A stretch of DNA of 27,959 nucleotides. Origin: CAYOXM01 sp964407925 (GTDB lineage Bacteria; Patescibacteriota; Patescibacteriia; SG8-24). Positions 16,053 to 23,237 of this stretch are shown one piece after another (the stretch's first letter is position 1; each line of letters opens with the position of its first letter). The DNA lies in contig CAYOXM010000016.1 in NCBI GenBank assembly GCA_964407925.1, positions 1-27,959 of the forward strand, read 5' to 3'. The notes below the pieces were generated by a model that searched no databases, was not told the origin of the DNA, and saw nothing but the letters and a program-made list of their open reading frames with translations. Made by a program: the position numbers and the translations under genes.

Positions 16053-16448
16053 ATGCCGCGTCCGCCCTTTCCGCTCTTTCTTCCCGCCATCGGAACGTTC
16101 CTGTCCGGGTGCGCCGCCGAAGACGGCGTCGACGCCGTCCTGCGTGCCGCGTCCGACCCGAGGCAGATGCTTCTGGCGTACGCGACGGCGACGTGCGCGA
16201 CCTGCATCGTCCTGCTGCTCCGCGGCGACAGCGGCGAAAACGCGCTGCTCCGCGGCGCGCGCGTCGTCGGCGCGCTTTCGTTCGCGTGCGCGCCCCTGTG
16301 CTGGACCGCGACCGGCAGCGCTGCGGTCGGCGTCGCCATGGCGGCGGCGGGCGTCAACGCGTTCGCCTGCGCGACAGTCATCATGCGCGAAACCGCGCGG
16401 CGCGGACGCGCGATCGAGCAAAAAAAACGCGAAGAAAACGACCCGTGA
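16053..16448 (+). CDS. Small membrane protein of unknown function
   Basis: 131 residues with AAGGAGG 5 nt before the ATG. An N-terminal hydrophobic stretch (PPFPLFLPAIGTFLSGCAAEDG) resembles a signal peptide or a first membrane segment; LSGC could be read as a lipobox. Three more hydrophobic segments follow (MLLAYATATCATCIVLLL, VVGALSFACAPLCWTA, AAVGVAMAAAGVNAFACATVI) and the tail is strongly basic (RETARRGRAIEQKKREENDP). Seven cysteines are unusual for this size. I do not recognise a family. It is third in the run of plus-strand envelope genes and shares their promoter style. Confidence 0.7.
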   Translation: MPRPPFPLFLPAIGTFLSGCAAEDGVDAVLRAASDPRQMLLAYATATCATCIVLLLRGDSGENALLRGARVVGALSFACAPLCWTATGSAAVGVAMAAAGVNAFACATVIMRETARRGRAIEQKKREENDP

Positions 16449-16456
16449 ACGCAAAA

Positions 16457-16483
16457 CCCGCGACATCCGTCGCGGGCTTTTTT
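16457..16483 (+). terminator. Rho-independent terminator after the 16053 gene
   Basis: An 8-bp perfect stem (CCCGCGAC 16457-16464 with 16469-16476), loop ATCC, then CTTTTTT. Confidence 0.93.
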
Positions 16484-16518
16484 ATCTTTTCCTCCCGACG
16501 CGCGCGACTCATGCGACG

Positions 16519-16586
16519 AAACGAATCCGGACCGCGCCCTGCCGGGCCGTTTTCGCAGGCCCGCAGGGTGCGGTCCGGATTCGTTT
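16519..16586. terminator. Very long hairpin at the end of trxB, probable bidirectional terminator
   Basis: Arms of 30 and 29 nt (16519-16548 and 16558-16586) pair with one mismatch and one bulge around a 9-nt loop. It starts at the trxB stop codon. The plus strand ends in TTTTAT and the minus strand in TTT, so it can end trxB transcripts and back up the terminator of the convergent 16053 gene. The stem is far longer than termination needs. Confidence 0.8.
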
Positions 16587-17521
16587 TATCCGGCCATCTC
16601 TTCCTTTTCCAAGAGACGCTGCGCGTCGAGCGCCGCCATGCAGCCGGTCCCCGCGGCCGTGATGGCCTGCCGGTATTTGCGGTCCTGCACGTCGCCGCAG
16701 GCGAACACGCCCGCGACCGACGTCGCCGTACCGTCTTTCGTAACGACATACCCGATGTCGTCGAGCGTCAACTTGTCCTTGAAGAGCGACGTGTTCGGCA
16801 CGTGGCCGATGGCGGCGAACAGGCCGTCGACCCTCATCTCGCCGGCCTCCCCCGTCACGGTATCGCGCAGTTTCACGCCGGTGACCCTGCCCTCGGCGAC
16901 GCCGAGCACCTCGGTGACCTCGGTATTCCATTTGAACGCGATTTTCGGATTGGCCTGACAGCGCTCCGCCATGATCTTCGACGCGCGCAGCTTGTCGGTA
17001 CGGACGAGGACGGTCACTTTCGAAGCGAACTTCGTCAGGAAGTTCGCCTCTTCCATCGCCGAGTCGCCGCCGCCGACGACCGCGACTTCCTTGTCCTTGA
17101 AGAAAAATCCGTCGCAGGTGGCGCAGGCCGAAACGCCCTTGCCGTAGAGCGCCTTCTCGGACTCGAGGCCGAGCCGGCGCGCCGAAGCGCCCGTCGCGAT
17201 GATGACGGTCTTCGCGTACTCGACACGGTCGCCGGACTTCACCAGGAATGGCCGCTGGGAGAAATCGACCTCGGTGACCATTTCGCTGACGAGCTCGGTG
17301 CCGAACTTCGCCGCCTGTTCGCGCATCGACGCCATGAGGTCGGGGCCCATGACGCCTTTCGGCGAACCGGGCCAATTCTCGACGTCGGTGGTGGTCATGA
17401 GCTGGCCGCCGAGCGCGTCGCCCTCGAACATGAGCGGCTTGAGGCTGGCGCGCGACGCGTAGACCGCGGCCGTGTACCCCGCGGGACCTGATCCGATGAT
17501 GATGACGTTTCGTGCTTCCAT
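16586..17521 (-). CDS. trxB: Thioredoxin-disulfide reductase
   Basis: A 311-residue low-molecular-weight flavoprotein that reduces thioredoxin with NADPH. The FAD-binding GSGPAG lies at residues 10-15, with GGQLMTTTDVENWPG after it; the redox pair is Cys133 and Cys136 in SACATCDG; the NADPH motif is VVGGGDSAMEEA at about 148-159; and the C-terminal FAD block is FACGDVQDRKYRQ. All key residues are present and the length is normal. The ATG at 17521 lies 3 nt after the trxA stop codon, so the pair forms a trxA-trxB operon with the electron donor next to its substrate. Confidence 0.97.
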   Translation of the reverse strand: MEARNVIIIGSGPAGYTAAVYASRASLKPLMFEGDALGGQLMTTTDVENWPGSPKGVMGPDLMASMREQAAKFGTELVSEMVTEVDFSQRPFLVKSGDRVEYAKTVIIATGASARRLGLESEKALYGKGVSACATCDGFFFKDKEVAVVGGGDSAMEEANFLTKFASKVTVLVRTDKLRASKIMAERCQANPKIAFKWNTEVTEVLGVAEGRVTGVKLRDTVTGEAGEMRVDGLFAAIGHVPNTSLFKDKLTLDDIGYVVTKDGTATSVAGVFACGDVQDRKYRQAITAAGTGCMAALDAQRLLEKEEMAG

Positions 17522-17524
17522 AGC

Positions 17525-17848
17525 TTAGCCGATGGCGCGCTTCAGGTTCTCCTCGAGCTTGTCCTTGCTCTGTACGCCGACCATCTGCGCGACGGGCGCG
17601 CCGCCCTTGAAGATCATCAGCGTCGGGATGCTCATCACGCCGAACTGCTCGGCGATGCGGCCGTTCTCGTCGACGTTAAGCTTTGCGATCTTGGCGGTTT
17701 TGCCGTCGTAGGTCTTCGAAAGCTCCTCGATGGCCGGGGCGATCATCTTGCACGGGCCGCACCAGGGCGCCCAGAAGTCGACGAGGACCGGGACCTCCGA
17801 CTTGATGACTTCCTTCTCGAAATTCTCCTGATTGAGGGTCAGCGCCAT
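17525..17848 (-). CDS. trxA: Thioredoxin
   Basis: A 107-residue cytosolic dithiol carrier. The start at 17848 (MALTLNQENFEKEV) is chosen from family alignment; an upstream ATG at 17890 would add 14 residues. The active site is WCGPC with Cys30 and Cys33, preceded by VLVDFWAPW, and the cis-proline loop is MSIPTLMIF. It lies between infB (57 nt upstream) and trxB (3 nt downstream). A GATATACCC stretch upstream could be part of a promoter, but no -35 is convincing, so read-through from infB is possible. Confidence 0.97.
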   Translation of the reverse strand: MALTLNQENFEKEVIKSEVPVLVDFWAPWCGPCKMIAPAIEELSKTYDGKTAKIAKLNVDENGRIAEQFGVMSIPTLMIFKGGAPVAQMVGVQSKDKLEENLKRAIG

Positions 17849-17905
17849 AGCAAAAAATCGTAAGGGTATATCGTTCCTCGACTGTAGCACTTTCGCGCCC
17901 GCCGG

Positions 17906-19909
17906 TTAAACGGGCAGGACGAGCTTGCGTTCGCGCCTCTCCTCGGAGAAGACGTCGAAGGTGTCGTTCACGAGCACGGGGCGGCGGCAGGAGACCTTGA
18001 TGCCGCACTCCTGGCCCTGATGCACTTCCTTGGTATCGGATTTTCCCGTCTGGAGTTGGAGGATTTTGCCGTCGTCGACCGGCTGTTCGCCGCGATACAC
18101 GACGACGTTCGCGCCGACGAGCAGCTTGCCGTCGATGACGCGCCCGCCGACGACCTGGCCGGACTTGTCGCTGCGGAACGAGGCCAGCACTTGGAGCTTG
18201 CCGAGGTCGGTACGGATGACTTCCGCGGGGAGGAGGTCCTGCAGGCGGCGCTTGGCGTCGTCGAACAGCTCGTAGATGATCTTGGAAATCTTGATTTCGA
18301 CCTTCCGCTCGCGCGCCTGGATTTCGGCCTCGCGCGTCGCATGGACGTTGAAGCCGTACACCACGCCGCCGGTCGTTTCCGCGCGGATGACGTCGCCTTC
18401 GGTGATGTTGCCGAGGCCCTTGCCCACGACCACCGCCGCGACGTCCGCGGTGCGCATCTTCTCGACCGTGCCCATGATGGCCTCGAGCGAACCGAGCGCG
18501 TCGGTCTTCAGCACGATGTTCAGGATCTTCTTGCCGGACTCGTCGCTTTTCTCGTCCTCGGTCTTCTGGACCGAGACGACGGCCGACTGCTTGTCCATCG
18601 AGTGCTGCTTTTTCAGTTTCTTCAGATCAGACGCGTCTTCCGGAACCTGCACGATGTCGCCTACGGCCGGCGCGATCTTGAAGCCGAGGATTTTCACCGG
18701 CATGCCGGGGACGGCCTCGTCGACGAGGCCGCCGTTCCAGTCCTTCATCGCGCGGACGCGGCCGTAGAGGCCGCCGCCGATGGCGAGTTCCTCGTTCCTG
18801 CGGAGCGTGCCGGACTGCACCAGCACCGTCGCGACCGGACCCTCGCCCTTGTCGACGTGCGACTCGATGATGGTGCCGACGGCGCGGCGGTCGGGATTGG
18901 CGCGGATCTTGTCCTTGTCGATGTCGGCGACGAGCAAGATGGTCTCAAGCAGGTCGTCGATGCCCTGGCCGGTCTTCGCGGACACGAGCGCGACGGGCGC
19001 GTTGCCGCCCCATTCCTCGGGAATCACGCCCTGCTCCGAGAGCTGGGTCTTCACGCGCTGGAGGTCGAGATTCGGCTTGTCAATCTTGTTCAAAGCCACG
19101 ACGAACGGGAGCTTCGCGGCCTGGATGATCTTGATGACCTCGACGGTCTGCGGCTGGACGCCGTCGTCGGCGGCGACGACGAGCACCGCCACGTCGGCGA
19201 CGCGCGCGCCGCGCGAACGCATGACGGTGAACGCCTCGTGGCCCGGCGTGTCGATGAACGTCACGTGCCGGCCCTTCTTTTCCACCTGGTACGCGCCGAT
19301 GTGCTGGGTGATGCCGCCGGCCTCGCCCTTCACCACGTTCGTCTTGCGGATCGTATCGAGGAGCTGGGTCTTGCCGTGGTCGACGTGACCCATGACCACG
19401 ACGACGGGCGGACGCGTCTTGAGGAGCGACTGGTCCTCAGCACCGAGCATCGTCTTGAGCTCGTCGGCCGAGATGCCGGCGTCGTCCTGCACGTCCTTTT
19501 CAGCCTCGGTGCCGACCTCGTACCCCAAATCCTGCGCGACGATGGTCGCGGTCTCGTGGTCGATGCGCTCGTTGAGCGACGCGAGGATGCCGTTCTTCAT
19601 CAGTTCGCCGATGGCGACGTTGATGGGCAGGCCGAGCTTGGCGGCGAAGTCACGGACGGTGATCACCTTCGGAAGCTCGATGCGCTTCACCTGCGCGACC
19701 GCCTCTTCCTTGATCTTCTCCTCGCGAGCGTACTTCACCTTGAGACGCTCGAGTTTGCGCATCTCCGACCACTTCTCCATGATCTTGTTCACGAGACGGT
19801 CGTCCACCTTGATGGCCTTGCGGCCCACGTCGAAACCGAGAAGCGGAAGCTTCTCGCGCAGTTCGTCCGGATTGGCGCGCAGGCGCCTGGCGAGCTCGGA
19901 GATGTTCAT
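17906..19909 (-). CDS. infB: Translation initiation factor IF-2
   Basis: A 667-residue GTPase that recruits initiator tRNA and joins the ribosomal subunits. The IF2_N-type modules occupy residues 1-130, with MNISELARRLRANPDELREK and TVRDFAAKLGL as the helical motifs. The G domain has GHVDHGKT (G1), GGITQHIG (G2), DTPGHEAF (G3), NKID (G4) and SAKTG (G5). Domains II-IV follow, with LKTDALGSLEAI typical of the C-terminal half. The N-terminal region is much shorter than in E. coli, which is the style I associate with Patescibacteria. It has a promoter upstream and is transcribed away from truB. Confidence 0.97.
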   Translation of the reverse strand: MNISELARRLRANPDELREKLPLLGFDVGRKAIKVDDRLVNKIMEKWSEMRKLERLKVKYAREEKIKEEAVAQVKRIELPKVITVRDFAAKLGLPINVAIGELMKNGILASLNERIDHETATIVAQDLGYEVGTEAEKDVQDDAGISADELKTMLGAEDQSLLKTRPPVVVVMGHVDHGKTQLLDTIRKTNVVKGEAGGITQHIGAYQVEKKGRHVTFIDTPGHEAFTVMRSRGARVADVAVLVVAADDGVQPQTVEVIKIIQAAKLPFVVALNKIDKPNLDLQRVKTQLSEQGVIPEEWGGNAPVALVSAKTGQGIDDLLETILLVADIDKDKIRANPDRRAVGTIIESHVDKGEGPVATVLVQSGTLRRNEELAIGGGLYGRVRAMKDWNGGLVDEAVPGMPVKILGFKIAPAVGDIVQVPEDASDLKKLKKQHSMDKQSAVVSVQKTEDEKSDESGKKILNIVLKTDALGSLEAIMGTVEKMRTADVAAVVVGKGLGNITEGDVIRAETTGGVVYGFNVHATREAEIQARERKVEIKISKIIYELFDDAKRRLQDLLPAEVIRTDLGKLQVLASFRSDKSGQVVGGRVIDGKLLVGANVVVYRGEQPVDDGKILQLQTGKSDTKEVHQGQECGIKVSCRRPVLVNDTFDVFSEERRERKLVLPV

Positions 19910-19916
19910 CGTTCCA

Positions 19917-20126
19917 AAGGTGTCTTGCGCTTATGTGCGTGTATACTATAGATAAACGGCTTATGCGTCAANNNNNNNNNNNNNNNNNNNNNNNNNNNNN
20001 NNNNNNNNNNNNNNNNNNNNNNNNNNNNNNNNNNNNNNNNNNNNNNNNNNNNNNNNNNNNNNNNNNNNNNNAAGGTGTCTTGCGCTTATGTGCGTGTATA
20101 CTATAGATAAACGGCTTATGCGTCAA
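19917..20126. other. Assembly join: 100 N flanked by identical 55-bp ends
   Basis: 19917-19971 and 20072-20126 are identical over 55 bp and the N-run 19972-20071 is exactly 100. This is the mark of two contigs sharing a k-mer-sized overlap (k = 55) that were scaffolded with a fixed spacer. The true sequence most likely contains one copy and no gap, leaving infB and truB divergent with about 115 bp between their starts. Confidence 0.9.
19943..19971 (-). promoter_or_regulatory. Promoter of infB
   Basis: On the minus strand TTGACG (19966-19971) is followed after 17 bp by TAGTAT (19943-19948), about 33 bp before the infB ATG. The same 55 bp reappear at 20072-20126 because of the assembly join, so this is one locus and also the upstream region of truB. 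Confidence 0.6.
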
Positions 20127-20138
20127 TGTGACGGCCGC

Positions 20139-20174
20139 AGGTTAGAGCAGTCGACGCCTCTAACCTCTGAACCT
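20139..20174 (+). repeat. Heptamer-type repeat directly before truB
   Basis: AGGTTAGAG (20139-20147) and CTCTAACCT (20158-20166) form a 9-bp hairpin with a 10-nt loop. CCTCTAACCTCTGAACCT (20157-20174) differs at one base from the copy before ymdB (23217-23234), in the same orientation relative to the downstream gene. Confidence 0.8.
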
Positions 20175-20180
20175 CTCCCA

Positions 20181-20858
20181 ATGGAAGGCTTCCTCCTCAT
20201 CGATAAGCCGGCAGGCATCACGTCATTCGACGTCATCGCCCGCCTCCGCCGTCTTACGGGCATCAGCCGTATCGGCCACGCCGGCACGCTCGACCCGTTC
20301 GCCACGGGCCTCTTGATCGTAGGAATCGGCCGCGGGGCGACGAAACGGCTCGGGGAATATTTGGGCATGAACAAGGAATACGTCGGCACCGCCGTCCTCG
20401 GGGCGACGAGCGACACGCAGGATGGGACCGGCGAAATCATCCTCCTTCCCGACCCCGTCATGCCGAGCGAAACCGCGCTCCGCGCAGCGATGGCCACATT
20501 CCTCGGGCCGCAGCGGCAAATTCCGCCCATGTACTCGGCAAAGAAAATTGGGGGGAAGAAGCTTTATGAGCTCGCCCGGAAAGGGATGGAAGTCGAACGA
20601 AAACCGGCGGAAATCGTCATCGAACGGCTGACGCTCGATGCCTACGCTCCCCCGCACTTCACCTTCACCGTCCTCTGCTCCTCCGGTACCTACGTCCGCA
20701 CCCTCGCCCACGACATCGGCGCGGCAGTGGGCACGGGGGCTTATCTCGAAGCGCTGCGGCGGACCGCCGTCGGCGGCTACTCCGTCGAACGGGCCGCATC
20801 GCCGGAATCGCTGGGACCGAACGACTGGCAAAAACAGCTGATTCCCCTTTCATCTTGA
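20181..20858 (+). CDS. truB: tRNA pseudouridine(55) synthase
   Basis: A 225-residue enzyme that makes pseudouridine 55 in the T-loop of tRNAs. The start at 20181 (MEGFLLIDKPAGITSFDV) matches the conserved family N-terminus; the longer frame from 20088 would translate through the infB/truB promoter and the repeat. The catalytic aspartate is Asp38 in GHAGTLDPFATGLL. MYSAKKIGGKKLYELARKG and SSGTYVRTLAHDIG are further family blocks. The protein stops shortly after the catalytic fold (family members are usually 290-310), so the C-terminal PUA-like domain is absent, as in other compact versions. There is no purine-rich ribosome site; the bases before the ATG are pyrimidine-rich repeat. Confidence 0.95.
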   Translation: MEGFLLIDKPAGITSFDVIARLRRLTGISRIGHAGTLDPFATGLLIVGIGRGATKRLGEYLGMNKEYVGTAVLGATSDTQDGTGEIILLPDPVMPSETALRAAMATFLGPQRQIPPMYSAKKIGGKKLYELARKGMEVERKPAEIVIERLTLDAYAPPHFTFTVLCSSGTYVRTLAHDIGAAVGTGAYLEALRRTAVGGYSVERAASPESLGPNDWQKQLIPLSS

Positions 20859-20872
20859 TATGTACGCCGCCC

Positions 20873-21173
20873 TTGCCCTATCCATCGGCGGATGTTACGC
20901 TCGAAGTACGGAAATACTTAACGCCTGCAAGGGCGCATCCGGACTGGGGACCACGGCAGAAACGGCAGTCCCAACCAGAGGGTTATGACGCATTCGCACG
21001 CTTTCGAAACGACCGGCACACCCCAACATCCAGCTTCGGGACGGGGCGTCAGGAGCTTCGAAACATCTCTATCGACGACCGCCTCGGCCCAATGAGGGCC
21101 GCGGCTCTTCGCCGTTCGTGACGCGAAAACGCAGCCCCCGGATATGACCTCGCAGGATTGACGAGGTTTTATT
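20873..21173 (+). promoter_or_regulatory. Structured leader of rny, candidate cis-regulatory RNA
   Basis: This 315-bp gap holds no convincing ORF. TTGCCC (20873-20878) and TACGCT (20896-20901) are 17 bp apart, so a transcript of about 265 nt could precede rny. Helices seen: GGACTG/CAGTCC (20941-20946/20966-20971), CGGCCC/GGGCCG (21085-21090/21096-21101), CGGC/GCCG (21102-21105/21111-21114) and ACCTCG/CGAGGT (21147-21152/21162-21167). The last one hides GAGG, the only ribosome site for the ATG at 21174, and is followed by TTTATT like a terminator. GCGTCA (21046-21051) can pair with TGACGC at 20986-20991 or at 21119-21124. No known riboswitch class was recognised. Confidence 0.5.
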
Positions 21174-22739
21174 ATGTTCGCAGTGTACGCAATCGTCGCG
21201 CTCCTCGTGGGCGCGGGCATCGGCGTCGCCGTCGGCTATGCCGCCCGAAAGCAGATAGCGCAGAAGAACGTCGACTCGGCGGAAGCCAACGCGGAAAAGG
21301 TCCTCCGCGAGGCGGACGCGAAGGCGCAAAAGGCAATCGCGGAAGCGGAAACCAAGGGGCAGAAACTCGTGTCAGAGGCGACGGCGAAGTCCCTCAAGAT
21401 GATCGAGGACTCCAAGACGGAGGACGAGAACCGCCGCAAGGAGCTCCGCATCATCCAAGGCAAGCTCCAGAACATCGAAGTCGACCTTGCCAACCGGATG
21501 AAGGACCTCCAGCGCAAGCAGGAGGAGCTCTTCGACAAGAACAACAAGGTCGAGGAGCTGCGGCAAGAGCTCGGGAAACAGAAGGAGGAGCAGCTGAAGC
21601 GGCTCGAAGCGGTCGCGCAGCTCTCCATGGAGGAGGCGAAGGCCATCATGATGAAGGAGGTCGAGGAGACCGCGAGCGAGGAGATGATGAGCCGCCTCCA
21701 CAAGGTCGAGCGCGTCAACTCCGAGGAGGTCGAAAAGAAGGCGCGCGGCCTGCTCTCGCTCGTCATCCAGCGCATCGCCTCGTCGCACTCGGTCGAGACG
21801 ACGACCACCGCCGTGCCGCTCCCGAACGACGAGATGAAGGGCCGCATCATCGGCAAGGAAGGCCGCAACATCAAGGCGGTCGAACACATGACCGGCTGCG
21901 AAATCATCGTCGATGACACGCCGGGTGCGATCACGATTTCTGGCTTCTCCCCCATCCGCCGCCAGGTCGCGAAGCTCGCCCTCATGAAGCTCATCGAGGA
22001 CGGCCGCATCCACCCCGGTCGGATCGAAGAGGCGGTCGAGGAGGCGAAAAAGGACCTCGCGATCGACATCAAGAAGGCCGGCGAGGACGCGCTCTACGAG
22101 CTCGGCATCCCGGTCCACTCGCTCGATCCGAAGCTCGTCCAGATTCTCGGCAGGCTCAAGTACCGCACGAGCTACGGCCAGAACGTGCTCCGCCACTCCA
22201 TCGAGGTCGCGAACATCGCCGCGCTCCTCGCGCAGGAACTCCACGCCGACGTCGCCGTCTGCAAGAAGGGCGGCATCCTCCACGACATCGGCAAGGCGGT
22301 CGACCACGACGTGCAGGGCGCGCACCCCGAGATCGGCTACAACATCATGAAGAAGTTCGGCCTCCCCGAGGAGATCTGCTACCAGTCGATCGGCCACCAC
22401 GAGGACAAGCCGAAGACGCTCGAGGCGATCATCGTGAAGGCCGCCGACGCCATCTCCGGCGCCCGCCCCGGCGCGCGCAAGGACACCTATGAGCTGTACG
22501 TCCAGCGCCTCGAGGAGCTCGAGAGCACGGCGTCGAGCTTCCCCGGCGTCGAGAAGGTCTACGCCATCCAGGCCGGCCGCGAGGTGCGCGTGTTCGTCGA
22601 ACCGAAGGCGGTCGACGATTTCGGCGCCTTCCGCCTGGCGAAGGACATCGCCAAGAAGATCGAGGCGGACCTGAAGTATCCCGGCGAAATCCGCGTGAAC
22701 GTCATCCGCGAGACGCGCGTCGTGGAGTACGCGAGGTAA
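21174..22739 (+). CDS. rny: Ribonuclease Y
   Basis: A 521-residue membrane-anchored endoribonuclease that starts mRNA decay. One N-terminal membrane helix (FAVYAIVALLVGAGIGVAVGY) is followed by a long charged coiled coil (about residues 25-200), a KH RNA-binding domain with GRIIGKEGRNIKAVE near 223, and an HD phosphohydrolase domain whose metal pair is His370-Asp371 in GGILHDIGKAVDHD. The C-terminus (KYPGEIRVNVIRETRVVEYAR) is the usual family ending. Length is normal. The ribosome site GAGG (21163-21166) lies inside a hairpin of the long leader. In many bacteria the next gene is ymdB; here an S23 gene lies between. Confidence 0.97.
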   Translation: MFAVYAIVALLVGAGIGVAVGYAARKQIAQKNVDSAEANAEKVLREADAKAQKAIAEAETKGQKLVSEATAKSLKMIEDSKTEDENRRKELRIIQGKLQNIEVDLANRMKDLQRKQEELFDKNNKVEELRQELGKQKEEQLKRLEAVAQLSMEEAKAIMMKEVEETASEEMMSRLHKVERVNSEEVEKKARGLLSLVIQRIASSHSVETTTTAVPLPNDEMKGRIIGKEGRNIKAVEHMTGCEIIVDDTPGAITISGFSPIRRQVAKLALMKLIEDGRIHPGRIEEAVEEAKKDLAIDIKKAGEDALYELGIPVHSLDPKLVQILGRLKYRTSYGQNVLRHSIEVANIAALLAQELHADVAVCKKGGILHDIGKAVDHDVQGAHPEIGYNIMKKFGLPEEICYQSIGHHEDKPKTLEAIIVKAADAISGARPGARKDTYELYVQRLEELESTASSFPGVEKVYAIQAGREVRVFVEPKAVDDFGAFRLAKDIAKKIEADLKYPGEIRVNVIRETRVVEYAR

Positions 22740-22788
22740 GGTTCAAAGCTTAGAGCTTCAGAGGTTAGAGGTTGGAGGTTGGAGGTTG
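22739..22788 (+). repeat. Left inverted end and heptamer tract of the S23 cassette
   Basis: AGGTTCAAAGCTTAGAGC (22739-22756) is the perfect 18-bp inverse of 23202-23219. Behind it, 22761-22788 contains four tandem heptamers, GAGGTTA followed by three GAGGTTG. The repeat begins at the last base of the rny stop codon. Confidence 0.9.
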
Positions 22789-22840
22789 GAAGTTTAGAAT
22801 CTTTGACTTCATCGAAGACAAGAGGTAGGACGGGGCCGCT

Positions 22841-23215
22841 ATGAAAGCGGCCTCGTTTCGAAATCTTCGAATTTGGCAGGAAGCCTTCTCTTTGACGGTC
22901 GAAGTCTATCGATTGTCGTCAGCATTCCCGAAAGCGGAAATCTTCGGCATCACGGCTCAGGTGCGCCGCTCGGCAAATTCGGTCGCCGCGAATATCGCAG
23001 AAGGTTCAGGCAGAAGTTCGTCGAAAGACTATGAACATTTCCTCTTCATGGGGCGAGGTTCGGTCAGAGAAACGACCAGTCATCTGCTCCTGGCGCAGGC
23101 CCTCGGTTTTTGTGACGAACCATCGACAAAAAGTATCATTTCGCGGTATCAAGGCTTGGATGCGGGAATTCTCGCCTGTGTTGACGGGTTAAAAGCGAAA
23201 CGCTCTAAGCTTTGA
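22841..23215 (+). CDS. S23-type four-helix bundle protein (23S rRNA intervening-sequence protein family)
   Basis: A 124-residue all-helical protein. FRNLRIWQEAFSLTVEVYRL, the FGITAQVRRSANSVAANIAEGSGR core (quoted in parts: QVRRSANSV, NIAEGSGR) and DYEHFLFMGRGSVRE are hallmark blocks of the S23/IVP family, which includes 23S intervening-sequence proteins and Avd of diversity-generating retroelements. The function is unknown for free-standing members. The ATG sits in the 5-nt loop of a 10-bp hairpin (22831-22840/22846-22855), with AGGA at 22827-22830 just outside. Base composition looks lower in GC than rny and ymdB on either side. With the 18-bp inverted ends, the gene looks inserted between rny and ymdB. 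No reverse transcriptase or template repeat is in view, so it is not part of a retroelement here. Confidence 0.92.
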   Translation: MKAASFRNLRIWQEAFSLTVEVYRLSSAFPKAEIFGITAQVRRSANSVAANIAEGSGRSSSKDYEHFLFMGRGSVRETTSHLLLAQALGFCDEPSTKSIISRYQGLDAGILACVDGLKAKRSKL

Positions 23216-23234
23216 ACCTCTAACCTTTGAACCT
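23202..23234 (-). repeat. Right inverted end of the S23 cassette, running to the ymdB start
   Basis: GCTCTAAGCTTTGAACCT (23202-23219) is the perfect inverse of 22739-22756. It overlaps the last codons of the S23 gene. CCTCTAACCTTTGAACCT (23217-23234) follows and ends 3 nt before the ymdB ATG; 17 of its 18 bases match the repeat before truB. Confidence 0.9.
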
Positions 23235-23237
23235 GCA

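Noticed and set aside
18020..19951. A 643-codon plus-strand frame
   Set aside because: It is the mirror of infB, whose five GTPase motifs are all on the minus strand; GC-rich DNA leaves antisense frames open.
20088..20180. Extended N-terminus for truB from the ATG at 20088
   Set aside because: It would translate the shared promoter and the repeat; the family N-terminus begins at 20181.
20873..21173. 6S RNA, tmRNA, RNase P RNA, SRP RNA or a known riboswitch before rny
   Set aside because: None of the conserved sequence blocks I know for these RNAs could be found, so it is left as an unidentified structured leader.
22841..23215. Diversity-generating retroelement (S23 protein as Avd)
   Set aside because: No reverse transcriptase, template repeat or variable-repeat gene is present nearby.
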